From: an uncultured Oscillospiraceae bacterium
Lineage (GTDB): Bacteria; Bacillota; Clostridia; Oscillospirales; Oscillospiraceae
NCBI GenBank assembly: GCA_947626345.1
Contig: CANQSF010000002.1
Span: 81,868-145,867, forward strand
DNA length: 64,000 nucleotides
Reading direction: 5' to 3'
In this document: positions 1 to 8,614 of the stretch, piece by piece
Layout: each line of letters opens with the position of its first letter
Position numbering within the stretch: position 1 is the first letter of the stretch
Made by a program: the position numbers and the translations under genes
Notes under the pieces: generated by a model
Told to the model about the DNA's origin: nothing
The model's database searches: none
Seen by the model: only the letters and a program-made list of their open reading frames with translations

Positions 1-498
1 GGCCTTGCCCATGGCGTCGTTGATGGAGTCCCGGCCCAGCTGCCGGCCCTCGAACCGGTACTGGCAGCCGCAGAACAGCCCCGCGATCAGCACCACCAGC
101 ATCAGACCGAAGCTGGCGAACAGCAGCACCACCATCACCAGCACCGGCACGGCCAGCAGCTGCTTGTCCTTGCGGATCACCACGAAGTCGTTGTCCAGGC
201 TGATGCGGAACAGCTTCTTGATGTACTCCCACAGCGTGGCGAAGCCATTGGTGAAAAAGGGCTCGCGCTTTGTCTTGCCGCTGACGTTCTTCACCGGCTT
301 GATCGGGCTGGTGTAGGACGGGGCCGCCTCCGTCTCCATGTGCACGGAGGGGCCGGTGCCGGCGGTCTTGTGGGCCCGCTCCAGGGCCACCATGGCGTCC
401 AGCAGGTCCCAGTTGTTCTCCTCCAGGGCCGTCTTGGCCTCCTCCAGGGAGACCCCGGCCTTTTTGCTGAGAAGCTCCGCCATCTCATATCGTTCCAT
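1..498 (-). CDS. DUF4342-like protein, cut by the window edge
   Basis: The reading frame starts at an ATG preceded by GGAGGT and stays open to the first base of the window, so the C-terminus is missing (166 codons visible). The first ~40 residues look like a UBA-type helical domain (AELLSKKAGVSLEEAKTALE), followed by a linker. A domain with FRISLDNDFVVIRKDKQ and a hydrophobic segment (VPVLVMVVLLLFASFGLMLV) comes next, as in clostridial DUF4342 proteins. Function unknown; probably a membrane-associated small protein. Confidence 0.75.
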   Translation of the reverse strand, partial: MERYEMAELLSKKAGVSLEEAKTALEENNWDLLDAMVALERAHKTAGTGPSVHMETEAAPSYTSPIKPVKNVSGKTKREPFFTNGFATLWEYIKKLFRISLDNDFVVIRKDKQLLAVPVLVMVVLLFASFGLMLVVLIAGLFCGCQYRFEGRQLGRDSINDAMGKA

Positions 499-568
499 GA
501 CGATACCTCCTTGTCTTTATCTGCCCGAAGGATATCACGCCCGGCTTAAAAGCCTATGGAAGGGAGAT

Positions 569-590
569 TAAAAGTGGGTTAAAAAACCCA
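569..590 (-). terminator. weak intrinsic terminator after the lipoprotein gene
   Basis: A 6-bp stem (TGGGTT/AACCCA) with a four-base loop is followed on the minus strand by CTTTTA. It lies just after the stop codon of the lipoprotein gene. The stem is short, so strength is uncertain. Confidence 0.45.
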
Positions 591-600
591 AAAGCCGCTC

Positions 601-1830
601 TCAGTTTTCCGGCTCCTGGACGTCCTCCGATCCCGGGACGTCCTCCGGCTCCTGGGTATCCTCCTGCTCCGGGATCTCCTCCGGCTCCGGGGAGGGCTCC
701 GGCCCGCCGAAGAAATAGTAGTCCGACGGACAGGCGGGATACTGGCTGGTGTCCCACCAGTACAGGCCCCAGAGCTGGCCGTCCCCGGCCAGGAACACCT
801 CCGGCTCGCCGCCGGACGCGTCCACGTGGTAGCTGGCCCCGTCCAGGGTGACGATGTTCCAGAAGTGGTCCTCGCCGTCCAGCCGCCCGCTCACCACCAG
901 ACACTCCACCCCCAGCCGGTCGCAGCCGGCCTTCAGGGCCAGGGCGATGCCCTCGCTGTCGGCGGTGCCGGCGGTGAGGGCGTCCCAGGCGGTGGACCCG
1001 GCCTGGGCGTCCGGCAGGCAGTTCTCGGCCAGATAGGTATACATGGCGTAGAGGGGCCCGGCGCTCTCCCGGCCCTCCGGGACGTCGTCCCTCTCCTGGG
1101 CCGCCAGGACGTCCACGGCCGCCGCCAGCTCCTGCCGCCGCTGGGCCAGCTGCCCGGGCTCCAGGGCGTAGTTGAGGCTCACCTCCGCGATGCGGCTGAC
1201 GCCGGTCTCCGGGTAGAGGCCCACCTCCACCTCCGGCAGCACCGGGCAGGCCAGCGGGTCGGCGTAATACGCCTTGGCCACGTCGGCGCGAATGGTGTCC
1301 GCGGTGGCGGAGCCGTCGGCGATCTGCAGCGCCAGATAGGTGTCCCCTCGGCGCAGGGCGCTGTCCAGCCGCTGGGACAGCACGGAGGAGGACAGGGCGT
1401 TCTCCAGCGCCCCCACCTGGGCGGCGGAGCGCTTGTAGGCGATGTTCACCTCCGCCTGGTAGTAGCTGACGATGCGGCTCAGATCATAGCTGATGTAATC
1501 CACGGCGAAGGCCCCCAGGGGCGTGGAGGACTTCACCTCCCAGCAGGCGGTGGATATGTCCTGGTGCAGGTCCCCGTCGTAGTTGGCGAACTGCAGCTGC
1601 GCCGACTCGGTGTGCTCCGACACCAGCGCCATGATGGCCCGGCGCAGGGCGGCGTAGCTGGTGATGGAGTCGGTGGCCGTCCCCACGGGCTCCTCCTGGC
1701 TTGCGGAGGCCTCGTAGGGCTGGCTGACGGAGTAGCTGCGGTCGAACACCGCCGCGCACCCGGCCAGCGCCAGGCACAGCGCCGCGCAGGCCAGGCCGGC
1801 CGCGGCCCGCTTAATATCCCAGATCCTCAT
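601..1830 (-). CDS. lipoprotein with degenerate transglutaminase-like domain
   Basis: This 409-residue protein has an N-terminal hydrophobic signal and lipobox LAGC (Cys25), so it should be anchored outside the membrane. Residues ~285-345 match the core of transglutaminase-like domains: a helix (SEGIALALKAGCDRLGVE), then DHFWN (His322) and YHVD (Asp337). The nucleophilic Cys expected before the GIAL helix is Ser292 here, so it may not be an active protease or transglutaminase. The last 30 residues are an acidic Pro/Glu tail. The start overlaps the end of the LUD gene by 20 bases, suggesting translational coupling. Confidence 0.85.
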   Translation of the reverse strand: MRIWDIKRAAAGLACAALCLALAGCAAVFDRSYSVSQPYEASASQEEPVGTATDSITSYAALRRAIMALVSEHTESAQLQFANYDGDLHQDISTACWEVKSSTPLGAFAVDYISYDLSRIVSYYQAEVNIAYKRSAAQVGALENALSSSVLSQRLDSALRRGDTYLALQIADGSATADTIRADVAKAYYADPLACPVLPEVEVGLYPETGVSRIAEVSLNYALEPGQLAQRRQELAAAVDVLAAQERDDVPEGRESAGPLYAMYTYLAENCLPDAQAGSTAWDALTAGTADSEGIALALKAGCDRLGVECLVVSGRLDGEDHFWNIVTLDGASYHVDASGGEPEVFLAGDGQLWGLYWWDTSQYPACPSDYYFFGGPEPSPEPEEIPEQEDTQEPEDVPGSEDVQEPEN

Positions 1831-2398
1831 GGATCAGCAGGACCTCCGCCTCCCCGCACCACATGGGCTTGCCCCACAGCACCACCAGCGCCCGGCAGAT
1901 CCGGTCCGGGCTGGCGCAGTCGTGGCATGCCCCGTCCACGGCGCAGGGGGTCTTTTTGTTCAGCCGCTTGGCGTTCAGGGGGGCGGCCACGTTCCGGGCC
2001 CGCTCCAAAGCCTGGGGGAAGGGGCCGGACAGCTTGTTCTCGCCCACCACGAAGAGCACCCGCTCCTTTTTCATCAGCGTGCCGCCCACCCGGTTGCCCC
2101 GGCCGTCGATGTTCAGGATGTAGCCCTCCTCGCTGATGGCGTTGGCGCTGGTGATGTACACCTGGGCGTTGTCCGCCTGGACGCTCACCTCGTCGCCGGG
2201 GGTGACCTGGTGCCAGAAGACGGTGTTGGCCGCCGCCAGCCGGTCGTATACGTTCAGGGCGCCCAGGGTCATGCTGCCGCCCATGCCCACGGTCTTGCCG
2301 CGGATGCTCTCCGCCAGATAGTCCGCCGCCGCCTCCTTGGTGGCGAACTCAGTGACCGTGAAGCCGTTTTTGCGCAGGTTTTCCAAGATCTTTTCCAT
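1811..2398 (-). CDS. LUD-domain (LutC/YkgG-type) protein
   Basis: The 195-residue protein matches the LUD family (formerly DUF162): the GMGGSMTLGALNVYDRL, WHQVTPGD and TSANAISEEGYILNIDGRGNRV blocks are typical. A late cysteine cluster (C-x5-C-x2-C ... C, residues ~150-165) may bind metal. LutC relatives take part in lactate oxidation, but stand-alone clostridial LUD proteins without LutA/LutB are of uncertain function, and no lut partners are visible here. The start has GGAGG at good spacing. It lies 16 bases after the YitT gene, in the same orientation. Confidence 0.88.
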   Translation of the reverse strand: MEKILENLRKNGFTVTEFATKEAAADYLAESIRGKTVGMGGSMTLGALNVYDRLAAANTVFWHQVTPGDEVSVQADNAQVYITSANAISEEGYILNIDGRGNRVGGTLMKKERVLFVVGENKLSGPFPQALERARNVAAPLNAKRLNKKTPCAVDGACHDCASPDRICRALVVLWGKPMWCGEAEVLLIHEDLGY

Positions 2399-2414
2399 GG
2401 TCGTGCCTCCTTCA

Positions 2415-3287
2415 TCAGTCTGTTTTTTCGATATTCTGGAAGTTCTTGCCGAATACCTCGTGGGATTGGGTGACGATCACGAAGGCGTGGCCGTCGATCT
2501 CCGAGACGATCTTTTTCAGGGTGGGGATCTGGTGGCGCTTGACGGCGCACAGCACCACGTCCCGCTCCTGGCCGCTGTAGGCCCCCTCGCCCTTGAGGAG
2601 CGTGGCGCCCCGGCGGAGCTTTTCGCCGATGGCCCGGGATATGTGGTGGGGATGGACGGTGACGATGTAGCACACGCTGGAGTTGGCCGTGCCGTACAGC
2701 ACCAGATTCACCATGCGGCTGGACACGAACATGGTGATGATGGTGTACATGGCCGCGTCTGCCCGCCGGAAGATGAGGGCGAAGGCCACCACCACCGTGG
2801 CGTCCAGGGCCATGGATATGGTGCCCAGCTGGATGTAGGCGTACTTGCGCCGGAGCATCCGGGACAGGATGTCCGTGCCGCCGGAGGTGCCGCCCTCGGC
2901 GAAGATGATGCCGTAGCCCAGGCCCTTCAAAAGCCCGCCGTATACCGCCGCCAGGAGGATGTCCTCCGTCAGGGGCCAGGCGAACAGGGCGAACAGGTCG
3001 ATGGCCACGTTGCAGCCCACCATGCCGATGAGGGAGTAGATGATGAACCGCAGGCCGAACTGCTTCCAGGCCACGGCGAACAGCGGCACGTTCATGGCGA
3101 TGACCATGGTGCCCACCGGCAGGCCGGTGAGCAGATTGAGGATCTGGGCGATGCCGGTCAGCCCGCCGGAGACGATGGAGTTGGGGTAGGTGAAGAAGGA
3201 GAAGCTGACGCCCGTCAGCACACAGCCCAGCAGCGTCATGGCCACGGCCCGGCCGTCGGTCTTTAAAAATGCTTTCAGTTTATCCAA
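2415..3287 (-). CDS. YitT family membrane protein (DUF161 + DUF2179)
   Basis: Integral membrane protein of about 290 residues with the family signatures FFTYPNSIVSGGLTGIAQIL and FAEGGTSGGTDILSRMLRR. A C-terminal soluble DUF2179 domain follows (from SVCYIVTVHPHHIS to the end). The substrate of YitT proteins is not established. I chose a TTG start (MDKLKAFLK) with GAGG nine bases upstream because this is where family members normally begin. An in-frame ATG further upstream (at 3422) would add about 45 residues, partly encoded by the dispersed repeat, and is unlikely. Confidence 0.85.
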   Translation of the reverse strand: MDKLKAFLKTDGRAVAMTLLGCVLTGVSFSFFTYPNSIVSGGLTGIAQILNLLTGLPVGTMVIAMNVPLFAVAWKQFGLRFIIYSLIGMVGCNVAIDLFALFAWPLTEDILLAAVYGGLLKGLGYGIIFAEGGTSGGTDILSRMLRRKYAYIQLGTISMALDATVVVAFALIFRRADAAMYTIITMFVSSRMVNLVLYGTANSSVCYIVTVHPHHISRAIGEKLRRGATLLKGEGAYSGQERDVVLCAVKRHQIPTLKKIVSEIDGHAFVIVTQSHEVFGKNFQNIEKTD

Positions 3288-3353
3288 TGGTAACAGCCTC
3301 GCAAAACACGCCGCCGCAGCGGCGAAGAATAGAATATAGATCACACTATCGAA

Positions 3354-3480
3354 GGCCCCCTTGTGAAAGGGGGCTGTCGCCGCCTTTAGGCGGTGACTGG
3401 GGGATTGCAGCGTTGGCAACACATCAGCAACCCCTCCGAGCCGCCTTTCGGCGGCCCACCTCCCCTTGACAGGGGAGGCC
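3354..3480. repeat. structured intergenic repeat, copy 1
   Basis: A ~127-bp element made of consecutive stem-loops: CCCCCTT-gtga-AAGGGGG, GTCGCCGCC-ttta-GGCGGTGAC, GCCGCC-tttc-GGCGGC and CCTCCCCTT-gac-AGGGGAGG. The outer left and right hairpins are inverted relatives of each other. Related copies lie near 13.4, 45.5 and 53.4 kb, always between genes. Confidence 0.85.
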
Positions 3481-3518
3481 CTAAAAGGAGCGGCTTTGCC
3501 GCGGCAAAGGGGAAACTG

Positions 3519-3746
3519 TCAATCGTCAATACGTTCTCCGCAATGCTGGCAAAACTCCCACACATTGTTCCCCAAAAGTTTCCCGCAATGAGGGCATCTG
3601 TAAAATAAGAAATGGGGAATCAGGCAGGAGCAGGCGATGCAGACGCCGGCGATAAGAAACGCTTTGTGTAAATATCCCAGGAGCATCACCACAAACCCGA
3701 CGATCAGCAGTGTATCTCTGAGCTTTCTTGCTTGCTTTGGCTTCAC
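3519..3746 (-). CDS. small membrane protein with C-terminal zinc ribbon
   Basis: A 75-residue protein with two hydrophobic helices (LLIVGFVVMLLGYL and FLIAGVCIACSCLIPHFLF), then a zinc ribbon CPHCGK...CQHCGE. A GTG start is preferred because GGAGG lies five bases upstream; a TTG 18 bases earlier is also open. It follows the topoisomerase A-subunit gene on the same strand by under 30 bases, so it is probably the last gene of that operon. Function unknown. Confidence 0.75.
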   Translation of the reverse strand: MKPKQARKLRDTLLIVGFVVMLLGYLHKAFLIAGVCIACSCLIPHFLFYRCPHCGKLLGNNVWEFCQHCGERIDD

Positions 3747-3774
3747 GTTGACCTCCCTCCCCAAACGGGAATTC

Positions 3775-6015
3775 TCAAATGAATGTCATCTGCTCCTCTC
3801 CCCGGTCGGCGTCGGTGAGCTTCGCGCCGGCGGCGGGAAGGGAGCGGACCCGATAGCGGGCCTGGTTCCGGATGGGGGTGTCCGCCAGAAGGGCGGCCCG
3901 GACCACCGGGTGCTTTTTCACGGTCATCACCTGCACCCCCTGGGTGGTGCGGCTGGTCTTGGGGGCCAGCAGCGCCGAGGAGAACACCACGCACCGGCCC
4001 TCGGCGGAGGTGACGGCGATCTCCTGCTCCCCCTCCAGGGGCAGCAGCGCGGCCAAGGGGCTCTTGTCGGAGCAAGCGCCGGTGAGCTTTTTCCGGTTGG
4101 TCTTGGTGGCGTAGGCCGCCAGGGGCAGCCGGGCGCATTTGCCGTTTTGGAAAAACAGCAAAATGGTGCCGGAATAGTCCCCACACAGCACCGCCGCGGC
4201 CAGGCTCTCCCCCTCGTCGAAGCCCAGCAGCCCGGGCAGATAGTCCCCCAGGGCGCTGGCCTTTGTCTCCTTCACGTCCGCCGCCCGCAGCTTGTAAGCC
4301 TGCTGCTTATCGGTGAAAAGCAGCAGCTCCGCGGAGTTGGACGCCTCCCAGTACCAGCCCAGGCCGTCGTCCTCCTTGTATTTCTGCTCGCCGCTCATGC
4401 GCAGGGACTGGGGAGTGATCTTCTTGAAGTACCCGTGCCGGGACAAAAACAGGTGCACCGGGTAGTCCTCCGCGGCGTCGGGGCCGTCGTCGAACTGCTC
4501 GATCTCCCGGGCGTACACGATGCCCGTCCGCCGGGGGGAGGGGTATTTCTTCATCACCGCTTTCAGCTCGTCGGTGATGATGGAGCGCAGCCGCCGCTTG
4601 GAGGAGAGGATGTCCTCCAGATCCCGGATCTCGTCGGCCAGGGCGGCGGTCTCCTCGGTGCGCTTGAGGATGTACTCCCGGTTGATGTTGCGCAGTTTGA
4701 TCTCCGCCACGAACTCGGCCTGGACCTGGTCGATGCCGAAGCCGATCATCAGGTTGGGCACCACCTCCGCCTCGGTCTCCGTCTCCCGGATGATGGCGAT
4801 GGCCCGGTCGATGTCCAGCAGGATGGCCTTCAGGCCCTCCAGCAGGTGGAGCTTCTCCTTTTTCCGGGACATGTCGAACCACACCCGCCGCCGGACGCAC
4901 TCGGTGCGCCAGGCGATCCACTCGGTGAGGATCTCGCCCACCCCCAGCACCTGGGGGGAGCCGGCGATGAGGATGTTGAAGTTGCAGGGGTAGCTGTCCT
5001 GCAGGGGCGTGAGGCGGAACAGCTTTGCCATGAGCTTTTCCGGGTCCGTGCCCCGCTTCACGTCGATGGCCAGCTTCAGCCCGCCCAGGTCCGTCTCGTC
5101 CCGCATGTCGGCGATCTCTTTGATCTTCCCGTCCTTCACCAGGTCCCGGCACTTGTCCAGGATGGCCTCCACCGTGGTGGTGTAGGGGATCTCGTAGACC
5201 TCGATGATGTGCTCCTTTTCCACGTAGCGCCACCGGGCCCGGACGGGGAAGGAGCCACGGCCGGTGCGGTAGATCTCCGCCATCTGCCCGGCGTCGTAGA
5301 CGATCTCGCCGCCGGTGGGGAAGTCCGGGGCAGGCATGGTGGAGAGGATCTCATGGTCGGGGTTTTTCAGAAGCTCGATGGTGGTCTGGCATACCTCCGC
5401 CAGGTTGAAGCCGCAGATCTGGCTGGCCATGCCCACGGCGATGCCCAGATTGGCGCTGACCAGCACGTTGGGGAAGCTGGTGGGCAGCAGCGTGGGCTCG
5501 GTGGTGGAGTTATCGTAGTTGGGCACGAAGTCCACCGTGTCCTTGTCGATGTCCCGGAACAGCTCCGCGCAGATGGGGGCCAGCTTGGCCTCGGTGTACC
5601 GGCTGGCGGCGTAGGCCATATCCCGGCTGTACACCTTGCCGAAGTTGCCCTTGGAGTCCACGAAGGGGGCGTTCAGGGCCTGGTTGTCCGCAGTCAGGCG
5701 GACCATGGTCTCGTAGATGGCCGCGTCCCCGTGGGGGTTATAGTGCATGGTCTGGCCCACGATGTTGGCGCTCTTGGTCCGGGCGCCGTTGAGGAGCCCC
5801 ATGCGGTACATGCAGTACAGCAGCTTTCTGTGGCTGGGCTTGAACCCGTCGATCTCCGGGATGGCCCGGGAGACGATGACGCTCATGGCGTAGGGCATGA
5901 AGTTCTGCTCCAGGGTGTGGGTGATGGGCTGGTCGATGACCTCGCCCCGCAGGCCCATCACGTTGGGGTCCTCGCCCCGCTTTTTTGGTTCGTTGTCTTT
6001 CGCTTTGCGTGCCAT
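3775..6015 (-). CDS. type II topoisomerase A subunit (GyrA/ParC family, divergent)
   Basis: The 746-residue protein has the DNA breakage-reunion core: the HYNPHGDAAIYETMVR quinolone-region motif (~91-106), the catalytic tyrosine in SRYTE (Tyr140), the PTGGEIVYD turn and a coiled-coil region (~400-480). A beta-pinwheel-like C-terminal part follows. No GyrA box (QRRGGKG) is visible, so negative supercoiling activity is doubtful. It is shorter than GyrA (~820) and fits the extra clostridial topoisomerase family rather than housekeeping gyrase. AAGAGGTG precedes the ATG, and it follows its B subunit by 10 bases. Confidence 0.9.
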   Translation of the reverse strand: MARKAKDNEPKKRGEDPNVMGLRGEVIDQPITHTLEQNFMPYAMSVIVSRAIPEIDGFKPSHRKLLYCMYRMGLLNGARTKSANIVGQTMHYNPHGDAAIYETMVRLTADNQALNAPFVDSKGNFGKVYSRDMAYAASRYTEAKLAPICAELFRDIDKDTVDFVPNYDNSTTEPTLLPTSFPNVLVSANLGIAVGMASQICGFNLAEVCQTTIELLKNPDHEILSTMPAPDFPTGGEIVYDAGQMAEIYRTGRGSFPVRARWRYVEKEHIIEVYEIPYTTTVEAILDKCRDLVKDGKIKEIADMRDETDLGGLKLAIDVKRGTDPEKLMAKLFRLTPLQDSYPCNFNILIAGSPQVLGVGEILTEWIAWRTECVRRRVWFDMSRKKEKLHLLEGLKAILLDIDRAIAIIRETETEAEVVPNLMIGFGIDQVQAEFVAEIKLRNINREYILKRTEETAALADEIRDLEDILSSKRRLRSIITDELKAVMKKYPSPRRTGIVYAREIEQFDDGPDAAEDYPVHLFLSRHGYFKKITPQSLRMSGEQKYKEDDGLGWYWEASNSAELLLFTDKQQAYKLRAADVKETKASALGDYLPGLLGFDEGESLAAAVLCGDYSGTILLFFQNGKCARLPLAAYATKTNRKKLTGACSDKSPLAALLPLEGEQEIAVTSAEGRCVVFSSALLAPKTSRTTQGVQVMTVKKHPVVRAALLADTPIRNQARYRVRSLPAAGAKLTDADRGEEQMTFI

Positions 6016-6025
6016 GTGTCACCTC

Positions 6026-8008
6026 TTACGATATATCCGCCAGCTCGAGGAATTTATATCCCTCCTGGGCGATGTGGTTCTTACGCCCCTCCAGGTCGTT
6101 GCCCTCGAACAGCTCGAACCAGTAGGCGGTGCGCTCCGCGTCCTCCGGCATCACCCGGATCAGCCGCCGGGTCTGGGGGTTCATGGTGGTCAGCCACATC
6201 ATCTCCGCGGAGTTCTCGCCCAGGCCCTTGGAGCGGTTGACGGCGAACTTCGCCTTGCCCAGATCCTCCACGATCTTGTTCTTCTCCCCGTCGGAGTAGG
6301 CGTACCAGGTCTTCTCCCGGCAGGTGATCTCGTACAGGGGCGACTCGGCGATGTACACATACCCCTCCCGGATGAGGGTGGGGGTCAGCCGCCACAGCAT
6401 GGTGAGGATCAGGGTGCGGATCTGGAAGCCGTCCACGTCCGCGTCGGTGCAGATGACCACCTTGTTCCAGCGCAGGTTGGCCAGATCGAAGCTGTTCAGG
6501 TCCTTGCCGTGCTTTTCCACCTCTACGCCGCAGCCCAGCACCTTCAATAGGTCGGTGATGATGTCGCTTTTGAAGATACGCGTATAATCGGCCTTCAGGC
6601 AGTTGAGGATCTTGCCCCGCACGGGCATGATGCCCTGGAATTCCGCGTCCCGGCCCATCTTGCAGGAGCCCAGGGCGCTGTCGCCCTCCACGATGTACAG
6701 CTCCCGCCGGCCCGCGTCCCGGCTGCGGCAGTCCACGAATTTCTCCACCCGGCTGACGATGTCCATGGAGCCGGTGAGCTTTTTCTTGATGTTCAGCCGC
6801 TGGCGCTCTGCCTGCTCCCGGCTGCGCTTGTTGATGAGCACCTGCTCGGCCATCCTGTCCGCCTCGGCCTTGTGCTCGATGCACCAGATCTCCAGCTTCT
6901 GCTTGAAGAAGTCGGTCATGGCCTCCTGGATGAACCGGTTGTTGATGGCCTTTTTCGTCTGGTTCTCATAGCTGGTCTGGGTGGAGAAACAGCTGGTCAC
7001 CAGCACCAGACAGTCCTGCACGTCCTGGAAGGAGATCTTCGACTCGTTTTTCTGGTACTTGCCGATCTTCTTGATGTAGGCGTCCACGGCGTAGACGAAG
7101 CCCAGCTTCGCCGCCTTGTCCGGCGCGCCGCCGTGCTCCAGCCAGGAGGAGTTGTGGTAGTATTCCAGCAGATTCACCCGGTTGGAGAAGCAGAACGCCG
7201 CGGACAGCTTCACCTTGTACTCCGGCTTGTCCGGCCGGTCCCTGCCCCGGCGCTCCGCCTCGATGAACACCGGCGCGGTGAGGGTGTTCTCCCCGGCGGT
7301 CTCAGTGACGTAGTCCAATATGCCCTGCTCGTACACGTAGTCGGTGGTCTCGAACTTGCTGCCGTGCTGGATGCGCAGCCGGAAGGTGACGCCGGCGTTC
7401 ACCACCGCCTGCCGGCGCAGGGTCTGGCGGAACCACTCCTCCGGGATGTCCGTGTCCGTGAACACCGCCAGGTCCGGCTTCCACCGGTGGGTGGTGCCGG
7501 TCTTTTTCCGGTCCATGGGGGACTTTTTCAGCGCCCCCACGATCTCGCCCTTTTCAAAGTGCAGATCGTACCGGGTGCCGTCCCGCCAGACGGTCACGTC
7601 CATGTATTCGGAGGCGTACTGGGTGGCGCAGGCGCCCAGCCCGTTCAGGCCCAGGGAGTACTCGTAGCTCTCCCCCTCCTCGTTTTCATACTTGCCGCCG
7701 GCGTACAGCTCGCAGTACACCAGCTCCCAGTTATACCGGCCCTCCGCCGGGTTGAAATCCACCGGGCAGCCCCGGCCGAAGTCCTCCACCTGGATGGACC
7801 GGTCCTCGAACCGGGTGACGGTGATCACATCGCCGTAGCCCGCCCGGGCCTCGTCGATGGAGTTGGACAGGATCTCGAACACCGAGTGCTCACAGCCCTC
7901 CAGCCCGTCGGAGCCGAAGATGACCCCGGGGCGCTTGCGCACCCGGTCCGCCCCCTTCAGCTGGCTGATGGATTCGTTGCCGTATATCTCCTTCTTTGCC
8001 TTTGCCAT
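6026..8008 (-). CDS. type II topoisomerase B subunit (GyrB/ParE family, divergent)
   Basis: The 660-residue ATPase subunit has a GHKL domain: KRPGVIFGS, EILSNSIDEA (Mg/ATP Asn), VEDFGRGCPVD, and SLGLNGLGA as ATP lid. A TOPRIM domain follows with VEGDSALGSCKMGRD and TDADVDGFQIRTL; the Glu and Asp-x-Asp metal ligands are present. Substitutions at normally invariant places (VEGDSAGGSA and DGAHIRT in GyrB) mark it as a divergent paralogue. The start MAKAKKEIYG has GAGGAAA upstream; a start 45 bases earlier lacks a good RBS. It forms an operon with the A subunit. Confidence 0.9.
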   Translation of the reverse strand: MAKAKKEIYGNESISQLKGADRVRKRPGVIFGSDGLEGCEHSVFEILSNSIDEARAGYGDVITVTRFEDRSIQVEDFGRGCPVDFNPAEGRYNWELVYCELYAGGKYENEEGESYEYSLGLNGLGACATQYASEYMDVTVWRDGTRYDLHFEKGEIVGALKKSPMDRKKTGTTHRWKPDLAVFTDTDIPEEWFRQTLRRQAVVNAGVTFRLRIQHGSKFETTDYVYEQGILDYVTETAGENTLTAPVFIEAERRGRDRPDKPEYKVKLSAAFCFSNRVNLLEYYHNSSWLEHGGAPDKAAKLGFVYAVDAYIKKIGKYQKNESKISFQDVQDCLVLVTSCFSTQTSYENQTKKAINNRFIQEAMTDFFKQKLEIWCIEHKAEADRMAEQVLINKRSREQAERQRLNIKKKLTGSMDIVSRVEKFVDCRSRDAGRRELYIVEGDSALGSCKMGRDAEFQGIMPVRGKILNCLKADYTRIFKSDIITDLLKVLGCGVEVEKHGKDLNSFDLANLRWNKVVICTDADVDGFQIRTLILTMLWRLTPTLIREGYVYIAESPLYEITCREKTWYAYSDGEKNKIVEDLGKAKFAVNRSKGLGENSAEMMWLTTMNPQTRRLIRVMPEDAERTAYWFELFEGNDLEGRKNHIAQEGYKFLELADIS

Positions 8009-8072
8009 GGTTTCCTCGCTTCTGCATTCAATATCTTGTTGTCCGGTGGACATAATTGACCATTATAGGCGC

Positions 8073-8100
8073 ATTATACCATAGTTATAAAAAAAATCAA
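8073..8100 (-). promoter_or_regulatory. sigma-A promoter of the topoisomerase operon
   Basis: Minus-strand TTGATT (8100-8095), a 16-base spacer and TATAAT (8078-8073), about 65 bases before the B-subunit ATG. The -35 box overlaps the T-tract of the hairpin at 8101-8122. Confidence 0.7.
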
Positions 8101-8122
8101 GGCGGGGGCGTCAGCCCCCGCC
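8101..8122 (-). terminator. hairpin plus T-tract upstream of the topoisomerase promoter
   Basis: A 9-bp GC stem (GGCGGGGGC/GCCCCCGCC) with a 4-base loop is followed on the minus strand by TTGATTTTTTTT. No minus-strand gene lies immediately upstream, so it may insulate the operon from read-through or antisense transcription. Confidence 0.55.
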
Positions 8123-8211
8123 AAGCGGATCGCGCGTGTTCTCTCTCTGGCCATAGTATACGTCTAAAACCGCTCCGGCGCAAATACAATTTATGGAAAG
8201 GAGCGTGTCCC

Positions 8212-8481
8212 ATGATGCCTGACTGTGTCCTGAAGGCCCTGTTCGTGACGGCGGGGCTGTGGCTGATCCGGATGGCCCTGGCGTGCGCCCGGGAGACGAA
8301 GCGGCTGTGGGCGGCGTGGGCGCTGAACGCCCTGGCGGGGCTGGCGGCGCTGCTGACCGCCAACGCCCTGGGGGCGCTGAAGGGCCTGGGCGTGGGCCTG
8401 AACGGGCTGACGGCGGCGGTGTCCGCCGTGCTGGGCCCGCCCGGGGTGGGGCTGCTGTGGGGCATAAAATACCTGCTGTGA
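8212..8481 (+). CDS. BofA-family protein
   Basis: An 89-residue protein with two or three hydrophobic segments and the BofA-type pattern NALAGLAALLTANALG...GLNGLTAAVSAVLGPPGVGLLWGIKYLL. BofA inhibits SpoIVFB processing of pro-sigma-K in the forespore outer membrane of Bacillus. Clostridial homologues without SpoIVFA context are common and their role is unclear. AAAGGAG lies eight bases before the first ATG. It is a single gene, divergent from the topoisomerase operon. Confidence 0.75.
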   Translation: MMPDCVLKALFVTAGLWLIRMALACARETKRLWAAWALNALAGLAALLTANALGALKGLGVGLNGLTAAVSAVLGPPGVGLLWGIKYLL

Positions 8482-8559
8482 GCTGTGTTGATTTACCAAA
8501 CCAAATCGAGAAAGTCCCGGCGCATCTTATGCCATTGTGACAAATCTTTTCCCGGACGG

Positions 8560-8588
8560 TTGACAGAGCCGGGGCGGGATGGTATGAT
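8560..8588 (+). promoter_or_regulatory. sigma-A promoter of the lysine-riboswitch operon
   Basis: TTGACA (8560-8565), 17-base spacer and TATGAT (8583-8588). The expected transcript start is some 20 bases before the aptamer P1 stem. Confidence 0.85.
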
Positions 8589-8614
8589 GTGCACGCTTGA
8601 AAAATGAATCGCTG

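Noticed and set aside
826..2136. 436-codon plus-strand ORF
   Set aside because: Antisense to the lipoprotein and LUD genes; low-complexity Gly/Val/Arg translation typical of GC-rich shadows, no RBS.
3637..6240. 867-codon plus-strand ORF
   Set aside because: Lies opposite the topoisomerase A subunit; translation is repetitive (QGGLG, HPQHLGG) with no recognisable domain.
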